Positions 22,186-35,111 of a stretch of DNA of 64,000 nt are shown in pieces. The stretch comes from Phytoseiulus persimilis. Lineage: Eukaryota; Arthropoda; Arachnida; Mesostigmata; Phytoseiidae. Under the pieces are notes generated by a model. That model made no database searches, was not told the DNA's origin, and was given only the letters and a program-made list of their open reading frames with translations. A program made the translations under genes and the position numbers. Location of the stretch: the NCBI GenBank assembly GCA_037576195.1, contig CM075102.1:20084745-20148744 (forward strand), given 5' to 3'. Every line of letters starts with the position of its first letter. The first letter of the stretch is position 1.

Positions 22186-25100
22186 CGCAGTGAGGCGGGA
22201 AGAGCGGAGTTGAAAGCGATTCAGGGCCTATACCGTGGAGACACACGTAATCGATTGCGTCAACTTGCATGCTCGCGATCTTTCAGACGCCTGCGGAACC
22301 AATCATCATGGCTTTGACGTGTCGAAAATGTGGGAGTCGAGCACAACGACGTCTCTACCGCAAGCGGCGAACAGGGCCAACCGGACAATGAGCTCCCGCC
22401 CCTTCCTGTCTCAGTCCACACAAAATGTTGTGTGGTATTGGAAGAGATTCTTAGAGTTGAAAACTGGGTCATATTTATTAAATGTTATCACAATACTGCG
22501 ATGATCATAACTGTACACGATGAAGCTTTGGCTGCAGCGTAACTTTGTATAACAGCCTCAAAGTCTGAATTTTCCGTCTCATCTCTCAATGCTCAAGGGC
22601 GCTAATGTGCTCAGCCGTTATTGACCCATTGAAGCCCTCAAACTATCCTGTATTCCTGAATTCGGCGCAAGGCACTAGGAATCAGAATAACAGTATAATT
22701 GTCGATGTCGCCTTCGACTCCCTGAAACTTCGCAACAGTAGAGAGAGGGTTGAGATCATCCATGACTACTTGCGTTGTCCGGATGATACAAAGGTTCTCA
22801 TTCAAGGAGGAGTCGTCCACTTTCTCGGTGTGCGTACAAGTCTCTCAAGTAACCGACAACGTTTGGGGTCCACTCGGGGAGGGACTCGTAGCGGCTTTTG
22901 AACTTGGAATTTCCAACAGGCAGGAAAGCCCTCGTCGTTTCGCAGCTTCGGTCCGGAGCCATCCTTTCCGTGATCTTGAGCGGCTCCACCCAGTGATTCG
23001 CGATAGTGGATCTGCATACGGTGAAGAAACGTATCATGATATCCAAAGCAAGCCAGATACACCTTCGGTCAATCATTTCCATATTGTAGATGAAGAATCG
23101 CATCGGGATCCTCCATCGTCTCGAGAACTGTTCCTGAGGATCAGTCAAGCTGGAGCACGACTATTCCCAGCGGATCGTGGTCTTGGCGTATTTTAGGCCT
23201 GCCGTTGACAAAACACGTGAAACTGTCATGTCACCTAATTCGTAAAACTCCTCGTTGAAACCACAAAGGAACTCATGTTCATACGTTCGACCATTAATTC
23301 TCTTGCATTTCACGGGCTGTTCCACGGATATATTTCCCTGGCTCCGACCGAAACCAGCGAAAGCTCTGGCGGCGATCACCTAACACAGAACACTTGATTT
23401 CTGGCAGAGCTGGTTCCCTCTGATTCTCCCAGAATCGTGGGATCCAGAGTATTTTTCTTTGCTACAATTTCCTGTTGCATTGGACCACGGCTCCGCGGAG
23501 TCCTTCGTCACTCTCGACTCGACCCGATTCCCCGCGTGAGAGATGAGGCTCATGTATGAGGCTCTCAACTTTGGGATAATATAGGAGACAACTCCCTCCT
23601 ACTAGGATCCCGAAGCAGACTCGACGCTGTTCTCCTCCCAGCCTAAAACCCGAGCGAATTATAATAGAATATTTGGTGTGGAAAATGCCAATCGCTCATC
23701 CTTTTCACGGAGCTATCTCTCCGGCCGATTGGGCACGTTGGGAAGACATTTCCATTCCCGTAGGGTCTCTCCTCTAACTCACCCATCTTCATTTGTTCCG
23801 TGGCCCCCAGTGTTTCCTCGTGGTCTCCGAAAACAAGGCTGAGAGAGCTGTGGGCGAGGGTCGAATGCCGAATCTCGCCCCCGGTTTGAGCTGCTCTGTC
23901 CGCTACTTGGTTGGACCGACGCTGCGAAAAAAATTCTAGTTCTCTCAGCTCACGCTGAGCAGGAGCACGCCATCGCTTCACCGCCTTCTTATCAATTTAG
24001 CGATGTTTGCACGCAGAGAATGGCGCACGATTGAGGGAAACTCCTACATCAACGGCAAATTGGCTCAAAACCCTCGCTCAGTTTGTCCCGCCTCGAACAG
24101 TGAAATTCTCCGCAGTCGATCACTGACTTGCGGTAGAATTCGATGCGCTCACAACGAGAGCATAATCTACGTTTCTTCGAATAATTGTTGCAGTTGTTAG
24201 ATCACTTCCAGGTGAAGGAATGTCTGTGCAAGCGCGGATAACCCTGCTCTTACATATGCCTTCCTGATAACTGATAGCGATTCAACGGGAGCCTGAAAAC
24301 AGATATTATACCGCGAGCCCGCCTGGAAAGTATTTTTCGTCATCAATATTGGCAATCGGCGGAGTTCGTGTACTCGTGAGTTTGTTCCCGATGAAGCAGA
24401 TTTTTATCGACATGTAGTACCGGCTCGAATTTCTCGGATGGTGTGACGACGACATTTTGGATCTGAGAATCGGGGAATCAAGATAAGACTGGTATTGTTT
24501 CAACTCCGCTGTTGTCCGGTCGTCTCGGTCCCGATCCTATGGAATTCAATCATGTCGGACACCCGGCTGATTTTCGTATTCTGATTCTGTGATTCGGCTC
24601 ATATCATGGCATCTTGAAGAGAATGGGAAGCATGGAAACCGAGGAGGTGAACCACATCACACTCTCATGCCTCTGCCTGGCTGACGGGGCTCAGATTTTT
24701 CCTGCCTCATTCTCATCACCTCGGCTTACCCTTCCTCCTTTCGGTCATAACTGGCTGAAAAATGGTTCTATTGTTTTCCGAAAATCGAGCTCATCCAGTT
24801 CTTCCTTCCAAAACGAAACACTGGGAGAGGTCAATTATTGAGCGAAGAAGAAAGTGGTCGAATACATCCGGTAACTCCATAATCGGGCAGTTCGGGCCAA
24901 TCTAAGATCTTTTTGCTATCGGTTCTTTTTCGATTCCGGCTCCCTCGGGGACCTATGCGAAGATTGAACTGAGGACGACATATTGTCAACAGATCAGCGG
25001 TTCTTGTGATGTTGATGCGATCTGTCGTCGATTCCGCGCTTCATACTGATCCTCGCCATCCCTCCAGCGAATGTGGAAGGTCCTTTGTCGCCTCCGATGA

Positions 25101-28100
25101 TATCAACACGAGCTGGATCGGTTCACTTGAGACGTTGCACGGCAGTTTTTCGAAAAAGTTTGGAGGAAAAATAGGAAATATTCAAGGCTTCCCAGCGGAG
25201 CGATTGGCGGAAAGAAGACGAGAAAAAATGCGTCATTCTTTCAGCGTACGATCACCAGAAGAATTCCCATGATTCCCATTCTGTAACTGATAGGAGGTGC
25301 GTGATCCCTGAGTAAGAGAATCGCTGGAAAACAAGAATTCCAAGCTGTTCCGATCACTCCACAGTCTTCATGGTGCTGCTGTGGAGTCCACTGATGCCTT
25401 GCAGCTACGTTGACTTCAACCAAAAACGCTAAGCAGCTCTCAGCATGTACAATTCTGAGACTGAAACGAGAATTTGAAAGCAACCCGATGGATTGCTCGA
25501 TAAAGTATATTCTGGAGCTGAAACAGACTTGATCCGGACACAGAAACACTTCGTTCAAACATTTGTTCCAATTCTTGAGAATATGATGTATTCGTACGCT
25601 TTCAATGGCAGTCTTGAGCGGTCCCCAGAGCTCAATGTAGCCGCTTACTACCGAGGATCTGGACACGGTGTTCATGTCTTCCGTCGAATGGGTTGACGAT
25701 TTCGCTCCCTCAGAACTCTTGACCTCACAGAGAAGTGGGAACTTGTCCAAGATTCCTCAGGAAGGATCGAGACTTCGAGACTTTCTCGACAAGCAAGTAG
25801 AAACGGGAGACCGAACCGAGATAAGAGCGGCTCCGGGACCTGGCGCTCAGATCTAAATTTCTCTATTTTACATCAGACTCTCCACTGCACTGGGCCGACT
25901 CTGTGTACCTATGTCAGCGCATGTGTCACGGGGAATGTCACATCAGGCAAGCGACCACCAACACAACCACCGACACTACCGCCACCATTCCTGAGCGGCC
26001 TAGCGGCAGCGCGACGTCCGTAGGCCCATATGCTTGGTACTTGAAGTCGAGTATCCCCGCGCGGTACTCCAAGATACTTCAAGCTCTCTCGAAGCCCACT
26101 TGAGCTGCACAGCTGCGCCAGGCGGTTACCCCAGAGCAGCAAACTTATCCGTCCAAAGCAGACGGTGCTTGCTGGATGACTGCAACCGGGATTAAACACA
26201 ATTGCACAGAGCAGAAGAATTAACGAACTTTCAAGAGCCTCCTGGCATAATGCTCCGAGAGCTGCAATTCTTCGGCACGGAATTTCCGAATGCACTCATT
26301 TGCGCCTCGATTCTCAACCTATCTAGGATTCGGCGACGAATAGGACGCTGTGATGCACTGCGTGAGCGTTCGTGCCAAGACGAGGCCTAAATATTGCCGC
26401 CTCGACTTTGGATTATCGAATCGGTTCAATAAATGTGTGGCCCGAGTGCAATTTTTCAGATAACTGAATGACTCTGTGGAGGAACCAAAACAGAACAGAC
26501 AATCCATGAAATCACGCGAACAAGTGAAAACTTTGGCTCAAAGTCTGTACAGGATTGACAAATCACCGACTCGACTCATATCGAAGAGATTAACAATGAG
26601 GCGACTGTTCAAGGCGCGCCAAACCGCGGCGTCACCTTCTTGGGGAGTGCAGATTTTTCTGGAGCAAGATTGGAAGGGGACAGAATCTGTGAGCTTGACT
26701 ATTTAGCATTCGCTTTTCCTTGCACTAATTTAGATGTCTGCCTCGGCATACCTTCGAATGAATTGAAGCTGAGACGACCATCGTCGAAGAAAGAGTGAGA
26801 GCGGTGGGCTAGAGCGTCAGCAGTAGATATCAATATTTCCACCTTTGCACTGACCCTCCACTCGAGACAGATCCAAGACGGGAAGGTGAATTTGAACGAG
26901 TGGCGCAGGCGCGTGAGCATGTGTGCCATCCCGCCTTCCAGAGCTGGAGTTTGGAACTGACTTCACTCCAAGAATCACCGAAACTTCGGAAGATTGTTCC
27001 ATATGTAGTGGACCCCTCGAGTATGTCTAGTAATAATCGATGGAACGAGACTCACATAATCGAGCTGGGGAATGAAGACTTGAGTCTCATCCAGCTATCG
27101 AAGATAATAACTGCGACCATGAAGATCAATCGAGTCGAATATCACGAATAACTTCCGCGACTGTGACCAGTACTCACTTCCTCGAAGCTGATAAATCCGA
27201 GATTGATTCGAGACTCATATTCCCGAGGCTGTGCCGTACGTCACGGGCTCCCAAACGTGTGCATCTCCTCCACTCAAACTCTCCGAGGCGAGCAACCGAG
27301 AGACAATCAGGGGCGAATATTATGCTCTAGTCGAGCTATCTATGGACTAAGCCGACCCGCTTGCATCATTTCTCATCACAAATGTCAATGTGATCGCCCT
27401 GCAATGTTCGCCATTTCTCCTTCACTCGTTTTACACTAACGATCAGTAACCCCAGAGACGTGTTTCTCAGGCATGATCGCTCCCATCATGCTTGGATTAC
27501 AAGATGCGCGCGCAGAAGTTCTACGCCATCGAACAGGGGATTTCATCGGCGATAGCAACGGGCAAAATGCAAAATGTTCAGAGTAATCGGGAATAAACAA
27601 ATTGCTCATCGGAAAGTACGAACGAGCCAGACCTTCCCCGGGATTCCGGAGGCATAGATAGAAGAATACTTAGTCAGCTCATCCGAGGATCTCTCATGCT
27701 TGACCTCCCCATTGCACCTCTCAACAGCATAAGTATTCTCCACAAATCAATCCGCTCGCAGTATCTGGAGGAGCGAAACACAACGCATGCATCCTCGGAG
27801 CCGGACCCTTCGCCAAAGATAATCTATTTGGAAGACCCAAGTGGAACAAACTGCAGGCCGGGCACAGGAGTGAAACGCGGAAAAAGGCGAGAACTGGAAT
27901 TCTCCGAGAAAGAGTCCTCATAGTGGACAAGACATTGAGCTCGATGGGCAGCATTCCCCAATTACAAACCCTCGAGTAGAAGACTCCAGTTGTCCAAGTC
28001 CAAGCACATCCTCTTCCGTTAATCCGTCGGAAACTTGGAGTCTTCAACTCCAACACAAAGTCAACGGGGATCCGTCCGAGCGACTGTCAAACTGGTTTAC

Positions 28101-28370
28101 GATTCGCACTCGTGAGCTCCTTTCGCAGAACTCAACCTCGCCGGAGGCGTTTTGGGAAAACTGGAACATGATGCTGATGTCAACGTCTCGCGGAAAGATC
28201 CGTGCGGAGAGCCGAGCCAGCGAGCCAGAACGGAACGGAGGAAGCGGACGGGTGAGCAAACGATCCGTCGGGGAAGAAAGCAAGCGAAGAGGATAGCAGC
28301 GTCCGGACAACAACTCGTTGTCATATCGGCCCAGGCGAATCCACAGCAGCAGTAGCAATTACAAGTTGAT
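22186..28370. other. Gene-poor stretch
   Basis: Six kilobases without a recognisable gene. Some open frames have protein-like composition, such as 22798-23148 minus, 23379-23161 minus (KCKRINGRTYEHEFLCGF), 25750-25241 minus and the block at 26920-26752 minus, which ends at a GTATGC donor-like site. None gives a domain assignment or a splice-consistent chain. The right end is probably regulatory DNA of the homeobox gene. Confidence 0.35.
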
Positions 28371-28422
28371 TGTTTAAGTCAATCAGCTGCCCTTCGCTGC
28401 TGGAGCGAACGCAGCCGTCAGC

Positions 28423-28471
28423 GATTGGTCGCCGGCTTTCTCCAATGGGCTGGCTGTCGCGCGGCGATTGG
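28423..28471 (+). promoter_or_regulatory. Cluster of three CCAAT-type boxes upstream of the homeobox gene
   Basis: GATTGG at 28423, CCAAT at 28442 and GATTGG at about 28466 are spaced roughly 20 bases apart. The arrangement is typical of NF-Y-bound proximal promoters. A noncoding first exon probably starts within the next hundred bases or so and ends at the donor after 29118 (GCACAG|GTTAGT). No TATA box was seen. Confidence 0.4.
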
Positions 28472-29775
28472 CGACGACCGCTAGGCCAAGCTCCGCCTCG
28501 ACGTCCCCTCAGCTCCAGTCTGGAGAGCTGCATCGTTCGTTCCTTTGTGTGCGCTGTAGAAGAGCTCTTCACTTCAAGAGCCTTCAGCTGAGAGTCTTCG
28601 TGCGCGCTTTTGCTACTTGCGTTGCCTTGCCTGCCTTCTGCCTGCCTGTGTCTAGCCTGGCGGATGACTGAAAGACCGACCGAGCAAGCAAGCAAGCAGC
28701 AACCAACTGACGAAGCCGCTCTGCAGCGAGCAAGCGACCGACCGACCATCCAGCCTGCTGTTGCCGTCTGCTAAGGGTCCAAGAGCTCTCGTGACTGCAC
28801 TCCAGAAGAACAAGCTGTTAAGTGTAGTACCATCCAGAGAAGTGCCTCCTAGACGACAACGACGACAACGGTCGACGCCTGCGCGTCTACCTGCACTGCA
28901 CTCCGAAGTGCCAGCCACACATCGGTGGCTTTTCCCTACTTTTTTCCTCGTCGTCTTCTACTTCAGTGCCGTCTTCGTTGTTGTTGTCGTCGTCGCCGCC
29001 GCCGCCGCCAACTTCAACTGCGATTTGTTCTTCAGCTGAGAGGTGTTCGTCACCCGGAAACTCGGCTACTCTCGTCAATCTCTCCAACTAGCGGCTGTGA
29101 AGGAGACGGCAGCACAGGTTAGTAAACAATCATCCCACCGTGGGTCCTGCTTCCCATTCATGTCCTGCTTGTTGGGAGCTGTGGCCTGACAGGGTCAGCC
29201 TGACCTAGGCCAGCGTCACGGTTCCCCAACGGATACACGGTTCCGACCGAATGTCCGCATCCCCCACTTTCATTGACGCGGGTCGCGCGCAGATCTCCAG
29301 TATACATTCTGGGCTCCGGTTGAAGTCTTGCTTCGAGAGCAAAAATCGGGTCGGGTTGCGAATCGCGGATACGATCTAGAGTGGATCTCCTCAGGACTTG
29401 GATCTTATGTCCAAACTCATTCCGATGGAACCGCTCGAGCCCCTCTCTTTTCCTGCTACTCGATCCTGAGGATTCGAGGCGGAATCAGATGCTTCGCGGA
29501 ACAGCTGACGCTTCGCAATCTTCTGCGGTTCCGCTTTCGCCCGGATCTCGATTGGCGATCGCCTTGAGTTTTCGAATTGATTTTTTTCGGGGCTCGCGAG
29601 CGGCATGCGAAATTCGAAAAGCCGCGACAATTCCTCGTCCGTGATCCTTCTTGTTGGCTCGTCGCAATCTGCGTGGAATGGAGCGGGAACCCCAGCTCGT
29701 TCTCCAGAAGACTCGACTGCGTTTCATGGCTAAGACCAAATCCTAACAGACAGCTCTTCCCACTCGCAGATAGAA

Positions 29776-32700
29776 ATGTCTTCAATGAAACTGGAGCCGC
29801 AACCCTCTCAACAATCGAATCCATTCTTGCTTCCGGGCCTCATCTCTGAAGCGCCCGGAGAACCACCGTTCGACATGAACTCTTCGCCAGCACCGATTTC
29901 TGCCGCCACCAACTACTGCCCACCCCCTTTCAACGGGATGCAAGGAACTCCTGGCGGATATTCTCCTGAAGGAATCTATCAGACGAGCAATCAACATCCG
30001 TCGTGGTACACCACAACCCCGTCACCGGACCCTCGTTTCGCCAGTGAGTAGATTTCCTTGGTTTTGTCTGCTTGGTCACGAGGTCAGTCAGGCCTCTGCT
30101 TGTCGGAGGGAGGGTTGGTTGGCCTGCTCCCGGTCCTGGTCCATGTTGGTCAACAGGGAAACCTACGCATCGGAACAGAGTTCAAAAATGTCTGCCGCTC
30201 ACCCGTCACCCTCGACGGTGACCGTGAACGAGGATTCGTCGGGACGTGCACTTCTATGACGACCCTCATGAGCGGAGTCTCGGCTCGAAGCCTCGCTGGT
30301 TCTGTCGAATGATGGCGATGCTAGCGAAAAAAGACCCGGTGTCTTGTGGATTCCCGCATCCACTTTCGCGTCCCGCGCTGCCCGAACGGAGTGGGAGAGA
30401 TTAAGTTTTGGAGCCGCGTGCTCTTTTCTCCATCGACGCACGAGCCCCGACCCTCGGCGATATGATCACCGCGAAGATACAGCGACTTTCCTAGCGACCC
30501 ACTCACCCGCTCTCTCCGAAGATTCGTGCGGGTCTGGAGTTGACAGAGGCCCGAATGAGATATTTCTGGCAGCAATCGAGTCGAAAGTTAGCTCCTCGTC
30601 TCGGATTGCGCAGTGTTGTATGTTTCCGTTGTATGACTTGACCCGCTGACACTATAAGCTGTTTGGATCGTTTACGCCTTCTCTATGATTGCTCGTCATT
30701 GTAGCAGCTTTGTGCCGCTGTTGGGACTAGCAGCGTATTGTTGGCCGCTATGAGCTATGCGACACATCCGTACGAAGTATAGCCATACGAATAAGCACCT
30801 GTGCAAATCCCCGACGATGCCAGAAGCGAACATCTCGTCATCGTTGTCGTCGTCGTCGTCGATTTTTTCATCGGTCGAGCGCGGCGGCGCATCAGCTCGC
30901 TGTCCGTCAAAAATGACGTCTCTCTTCATCAGCTGTGTTTACACCCATGCCAGTCACACCTCTTCAACTCGGGCAAATATCTTATTTCGATCGTCTTTCT
31001 TCGCGCATACCTTCATTTCGCTCCGATCGCCTACACCACGAACGCAGACAGCAAACTCTCGGTCGCAAACATCTGGACCTTGACTCGAGCATGTCGATTT
31101 GTCAGAAAGTTTGGCTGAAACAGAAAAGGGACGTTCCCTCCGCCCGCTCGTGCAATGGCAAGCTCCAGTGGAGCTCCTCGAGTTTGGGATAACGCGTTTC
31201 TTGGAGTCCCCGACATCGCGTCCGCGACGGCGACGTTTGGTGATTTTGTCTCGAGTTGCTCGTGCTCCATTGATTGGTCGCTATTGAATTGACCTCCATC
31301 CCGGGCTGTTTTTACGACGGGACTCGAGAGCGGATCCGTAAACAGTGGACACCCGGAACGGTCTCGAGCGAACGTCTCGCATCGAGGGTCTCCATGCTCC
31401 CTGATGCCGAATTCGCAACGAGAAACTCCGATTGTGCTTGCCGCCAGGGTTCCAAACGAAGAATTCACGGCTAACTAGAGAAAAAGGTTACCGTTCGCTC
31501 CTCTATCCAAAACATCTTAATCCAAGTGGGACGGGCGAAAATGGAACGCAATGGTGGGCCATAGTTCGGAGTCGATAGAACGAGCACCGTCGGAGGGGAG
31601 CGTGGTTTGCCTTGGAAAATGGCAAACCACGTCTGGCTGTGGCTGGCCTCCCACGCGGCTAAAAAGCTGAAGTGGCCCTCGAGTTGACAGGCGCCGACTT
31701 GTTCAGAGGAGCTTTGTCTTCGCCGAGCGACGATGACGACAACGACTGCTTGCCTGATGACCGACCGACCGAGCGACTGACTGACTGCCGAAGCCGACCA
31801 CCAAAGAAAACAGTTGTTGGATTATTGAGGCCAAACGCGCAGCTTTTTTTCCAGTATCACGACTCATGAGCTCGTCTTCGGGGCCTTCGATTCCGTCGTC
31901 ATCGGGAGGGCCCCTTCAGTTCCCCCTAAGTCAGCAACGTCGCAAGCGAAGGATTCTGTTCACTCAAGCGCAGGTCTATGAGCTCGAACGCCGGTTCAAA
32001 CAGCAGAAATATCTATCAGCGCCTGAGAGGGAACACCTCGCTAACCTGATCCACCTCACGCCAACCCAAGTCAAGATCTGGTTTCAAAATCATCGCTACA
32101 AGTGCAAGCGGCAAGCCAAGGAGAAAGCCATGTCCGAGCCCCGAAAGGTCGCTGTGCCAGTCCTGGTCAAGGACGGCAAACCCTGTTCGCCCGACATGAT
32201 GCACGATTCGTCATCACCCGACAACATCCACCCACAGTGTGAGTTAGGCAGTACAACCTTGTCATGCATGCGCCTCGTTGTGTCTGACGTCAAGCTCGAA
32301 ACTTTCTTATCGGTGTCGTCCTGAGCCTACGCCAGGTTTAGACTCGGACCCCGGACGATTGGGCGCGTTTCCTCGCACGGCGACTCAGGTAGCTTAGTCT
32401 TGACACCCTTCGTGGAATCTGCCGTAGCCGGCGCTGAGGAGAATGACTGCAAGGAATTCGCGTGTTTGTCAGTTTGACCTCAGCGAATTCAACTGCTTTC
32501 GTTTGCCGTGGCTTCGGAGGGTCTCGTCAGAGTGCATTGAATAGAAATCGTCGACATACACGAGTGAATCCGCGTGTCTCGGCACCTGATGGCAACGTCG
32601 CCGTTCAACCTCTTGGCAAACACAGCGTTCCCTCTTCAAAGCCACGGCGGCTGAAAGAAATCGAATCTTCCTCGATTCGGATTATTTCGCCAAGCAAAAC

Positions 32701-33418
32701 TGACTGGGAAAGAAAGTGGGGGGTCAAAGGGAGCCCGAGACTCAGGGGATAACACCGACGGGAAGGTGGTCTTCATTTTTCGAGCGCTGCCGGTTTCACT
32801 GACGAACTGGCTGATGCGATATTGCCACTCGAGAGCTAGAGCAGAAAAAAGCTCCTTCAAGCAAAATATTTTCTCTGTCGGCAACTTCCGTTAGCATCAG
32901 CAGCGGCAGCACCTTCTTGAGTTCGTCTCGAGTGCCTTAGCAGCTGCGGTGGCAAAGCGGTCTGGCAAAGCAACTGTTTCAGGGTGAATTCAAACTCGCG
33001 TGGTGCGAGGTCTTGCCATTTTTTCCGTTCACCGCACCCAAGTGAAGCATTCATCCTTTGGCTATTACTGGTAACTGGGCATTCTCCTTGTGAGCTGGAG
33101 AAAAGGAGCAGACCGGCCCAGGAGGGTATTGTAGTGTTTGTTCCTGCCCACTCCTGAGTCATTCTGTTTGTTGGTGTGAATGAGATGGACCAGCCAACGT
33201 TGTGCTAGTCAGCACACTCGTCGCTGCCAACGGTACCGCCGCTCTCATATTAAGGAGCTTGTTTTCTTTCAGTGATGTCCTGCTACCCGCACGACCCGCA
33301 GGCCCATCTGCATTCTCAGCTCTTGCACCAGCAAGTCCAATACTCGCATCCGCAACAAGATGGCCATGGACATCTCACAGGCAACCCATATCTGCACCTA
33401 CAAGGAAGGACGTGGTAG
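29776..33418 (+). CDS. scro: Scarecrow / NKX2-1-type homeobox transcription factor
   Basis: Coding exons 29776-30043, 31855-32238 and 33273-33418 (TAG) join in phase to give 265 residues. The homeodomain starts near residue 118 with [20 protein letters not shown] and continues through [20 protein letters not shown]. Tyr at homeodomain position 54 (NHRYK) is the NK2-class hallmark. DPRFAISRLM before it, and the C-terminal end LQGRTW, are specific to the NKX2-1/NKX2-4/scarecrow group rather than vnd/NKX2-2. It is a nuclear DNA-binding factor that patterns brain and pharynx in arthropods and thyroid and forebrain in vertebrates. The usual N-terminal TN motif is replaced by a weak match (PFLLPGLIS). 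The Met follows a good acceptor (CTCGCAG), so 5' exons are expected. The C-terminus is His/Gln-rich. Intron 1 is 1.8 kb and intron 2 is 1.0 kb. Confidence 0.92.
31601..31631. other. Perfect 11-bp hairpin in scro intron 1
   Basis: CGTGGTTTGCC and its exact reverse complement GGCAAACCACG are separated by nine bases. The stem is too short for a typical microRNA precursor. It could be a binding-site palindrome or chance. Confidence 0.4.
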
Positions 33419-34196
33419 ATGAGGTCATGATAAATATGAGATCATTGGTCCCTAGTGATGATCGACGACTTCTCGTCGATAGTCGTCGATTTTAGCCTTG
33501 ATGTCGAACGCTCCGATGCTGGATCGTCTCGCGGGGTCTCCGGTTTTAGCAGGTAGTAACCTCGGTGATGGGACGTGAGCTTCAATCTGGATAGAATTCC
33601 GGGAAGAGCTCCAACGTGACGAGAGAGCTCATGGCAGAACGATCACAAAGCGAGATCAGCTCACGCACAAAACTGCAACTGATCTTCGGTCCATTACGAC
33701 GAAAAACTGGATATACGGGTGCTCTGCCAGAACACCTCACTCTCGTCTTTGCTTGTTCCCTGATTGGATGCGGAGGAATGCGAACGCCTGTTCCCTAACA
33801 ATGTTCACAAACGCCTATCGTTCCGCATCACGGACCAGATTTGGCCAGCTTTCGAAACGAAGGAAAAAAGGCGCGTCGTGCATTTGCGAAATATTGAGAC
33901 TGACAACATTGATTTCGGGCTACGGATTCGCCCGGTAGCGAAGGGTAGCGATTGGATTCGAAGTCGAGTCGCATGGCTTGCTACCTGTTCGAACAAGGGA
34001 TCTCGTAGATGGTTCACGCATGGGGCGGGAACCCGGCTCCGGGTCTTCTTTTCCGTTCCTCAGCAATGATCACTAGGGATCAGCGAACCGGTGTGTAGAA
34101 TGATTGGTATAGAGCTATTATTACAATTATTGACGTGCATTGTACAGAATGTGTCACCGACACCACTCAGCGCGAAACGTGCTACTCGAGTATGTA

Positions 34197-34202
34197 AATA
34201 AA
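34197..34202 (+). terminator. scro: Candidate polyadenylation signal of scro
   Basis: AATAAA lies about 780 bases after the homeobox stop codon. No closer canonical signal was noticed. The assignment is positional only. Confidence 0.35.
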
Positions 34203-35090
34203 GTGATGACTCGTTAGAGAAGAAGAGTCGGGTTTCTTGTAGAATGATTTGTCCTTTCATTCCGTGTTTGGAGACTTCGACTGAGATTGCGTGACAGAAT
34301 CTGAACTCCAGGGTTTCCGAGCTAGACGTTTCCGCGATCGGCTATTCTGTCGTTTCGTCGACTTTCCGGGGTGAGAGACAAGACCAAAACTTGGTGTTAT
34401 ATCGCTGACGCTCAGAGCTTCTCGTTCGACCAATCCAGCAGGGCGGAACTCATCTAGGGGAGGCGCTCCGGCCGTTTTCGGGTGCACGATACTTTTTCCC
34501 GACTGTCGCTAGAGGCGAATCGATACGGAACAAAACTGAATCAGTTCCGAGTTAGAACCCGACGGTGCGTCCCCTGGTTCCCCAAATCGATCGTCGGTCT
34601 CCATCGCGAGGTATCGAGTCGGCAGAAGCGAAATGAAAACCGTACTCGAGACCTCCAACTACAAGGACCTCTCTCCCAGCACAACTTCCTGTTGATGTCG
34701 TGCAATCTGAAGTGACGGCGGCGAGGTTGAGGTTTCTCGAGTACCGTTAAACATCATCGGGATTGAAGACGAAAAAGAAAGACTGGCAGTCAGTCAATCA
34801 GGCGAATCGCAACCGAGCGACAAATCGCGCTTTGATTCGAATCGTCATCACAGCGGGACGCAGTCAGCAGCCTGATTTCAGGGGTCGGCTGCTTTAGCGC
34901 CGAGGCTATTGAAAAAGCAAAAATATTAGAATGGCGGACGAAGAATCATTTGATTTTTTGCTCTGTCGGTCGATCGACCACACCGAGAGGTGCCGCTGCC
35001 TCTTCTAGCGACCGCGGTGCAATGCAAGTCGTCGGTGTGGCTCTCGGATTTGATGGCTCTAAACCTCTCTCGATGGCTCTCGCTCGTCAA

Positions 35091-35111
35091 GACACACACA
35101 CACACACACAA
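35091..35111. repeat. CA dinucleotide microsatellite
   Basis: About ten consecutive CA units. A simple repeat with no associated gene. Confidence 0.8.
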
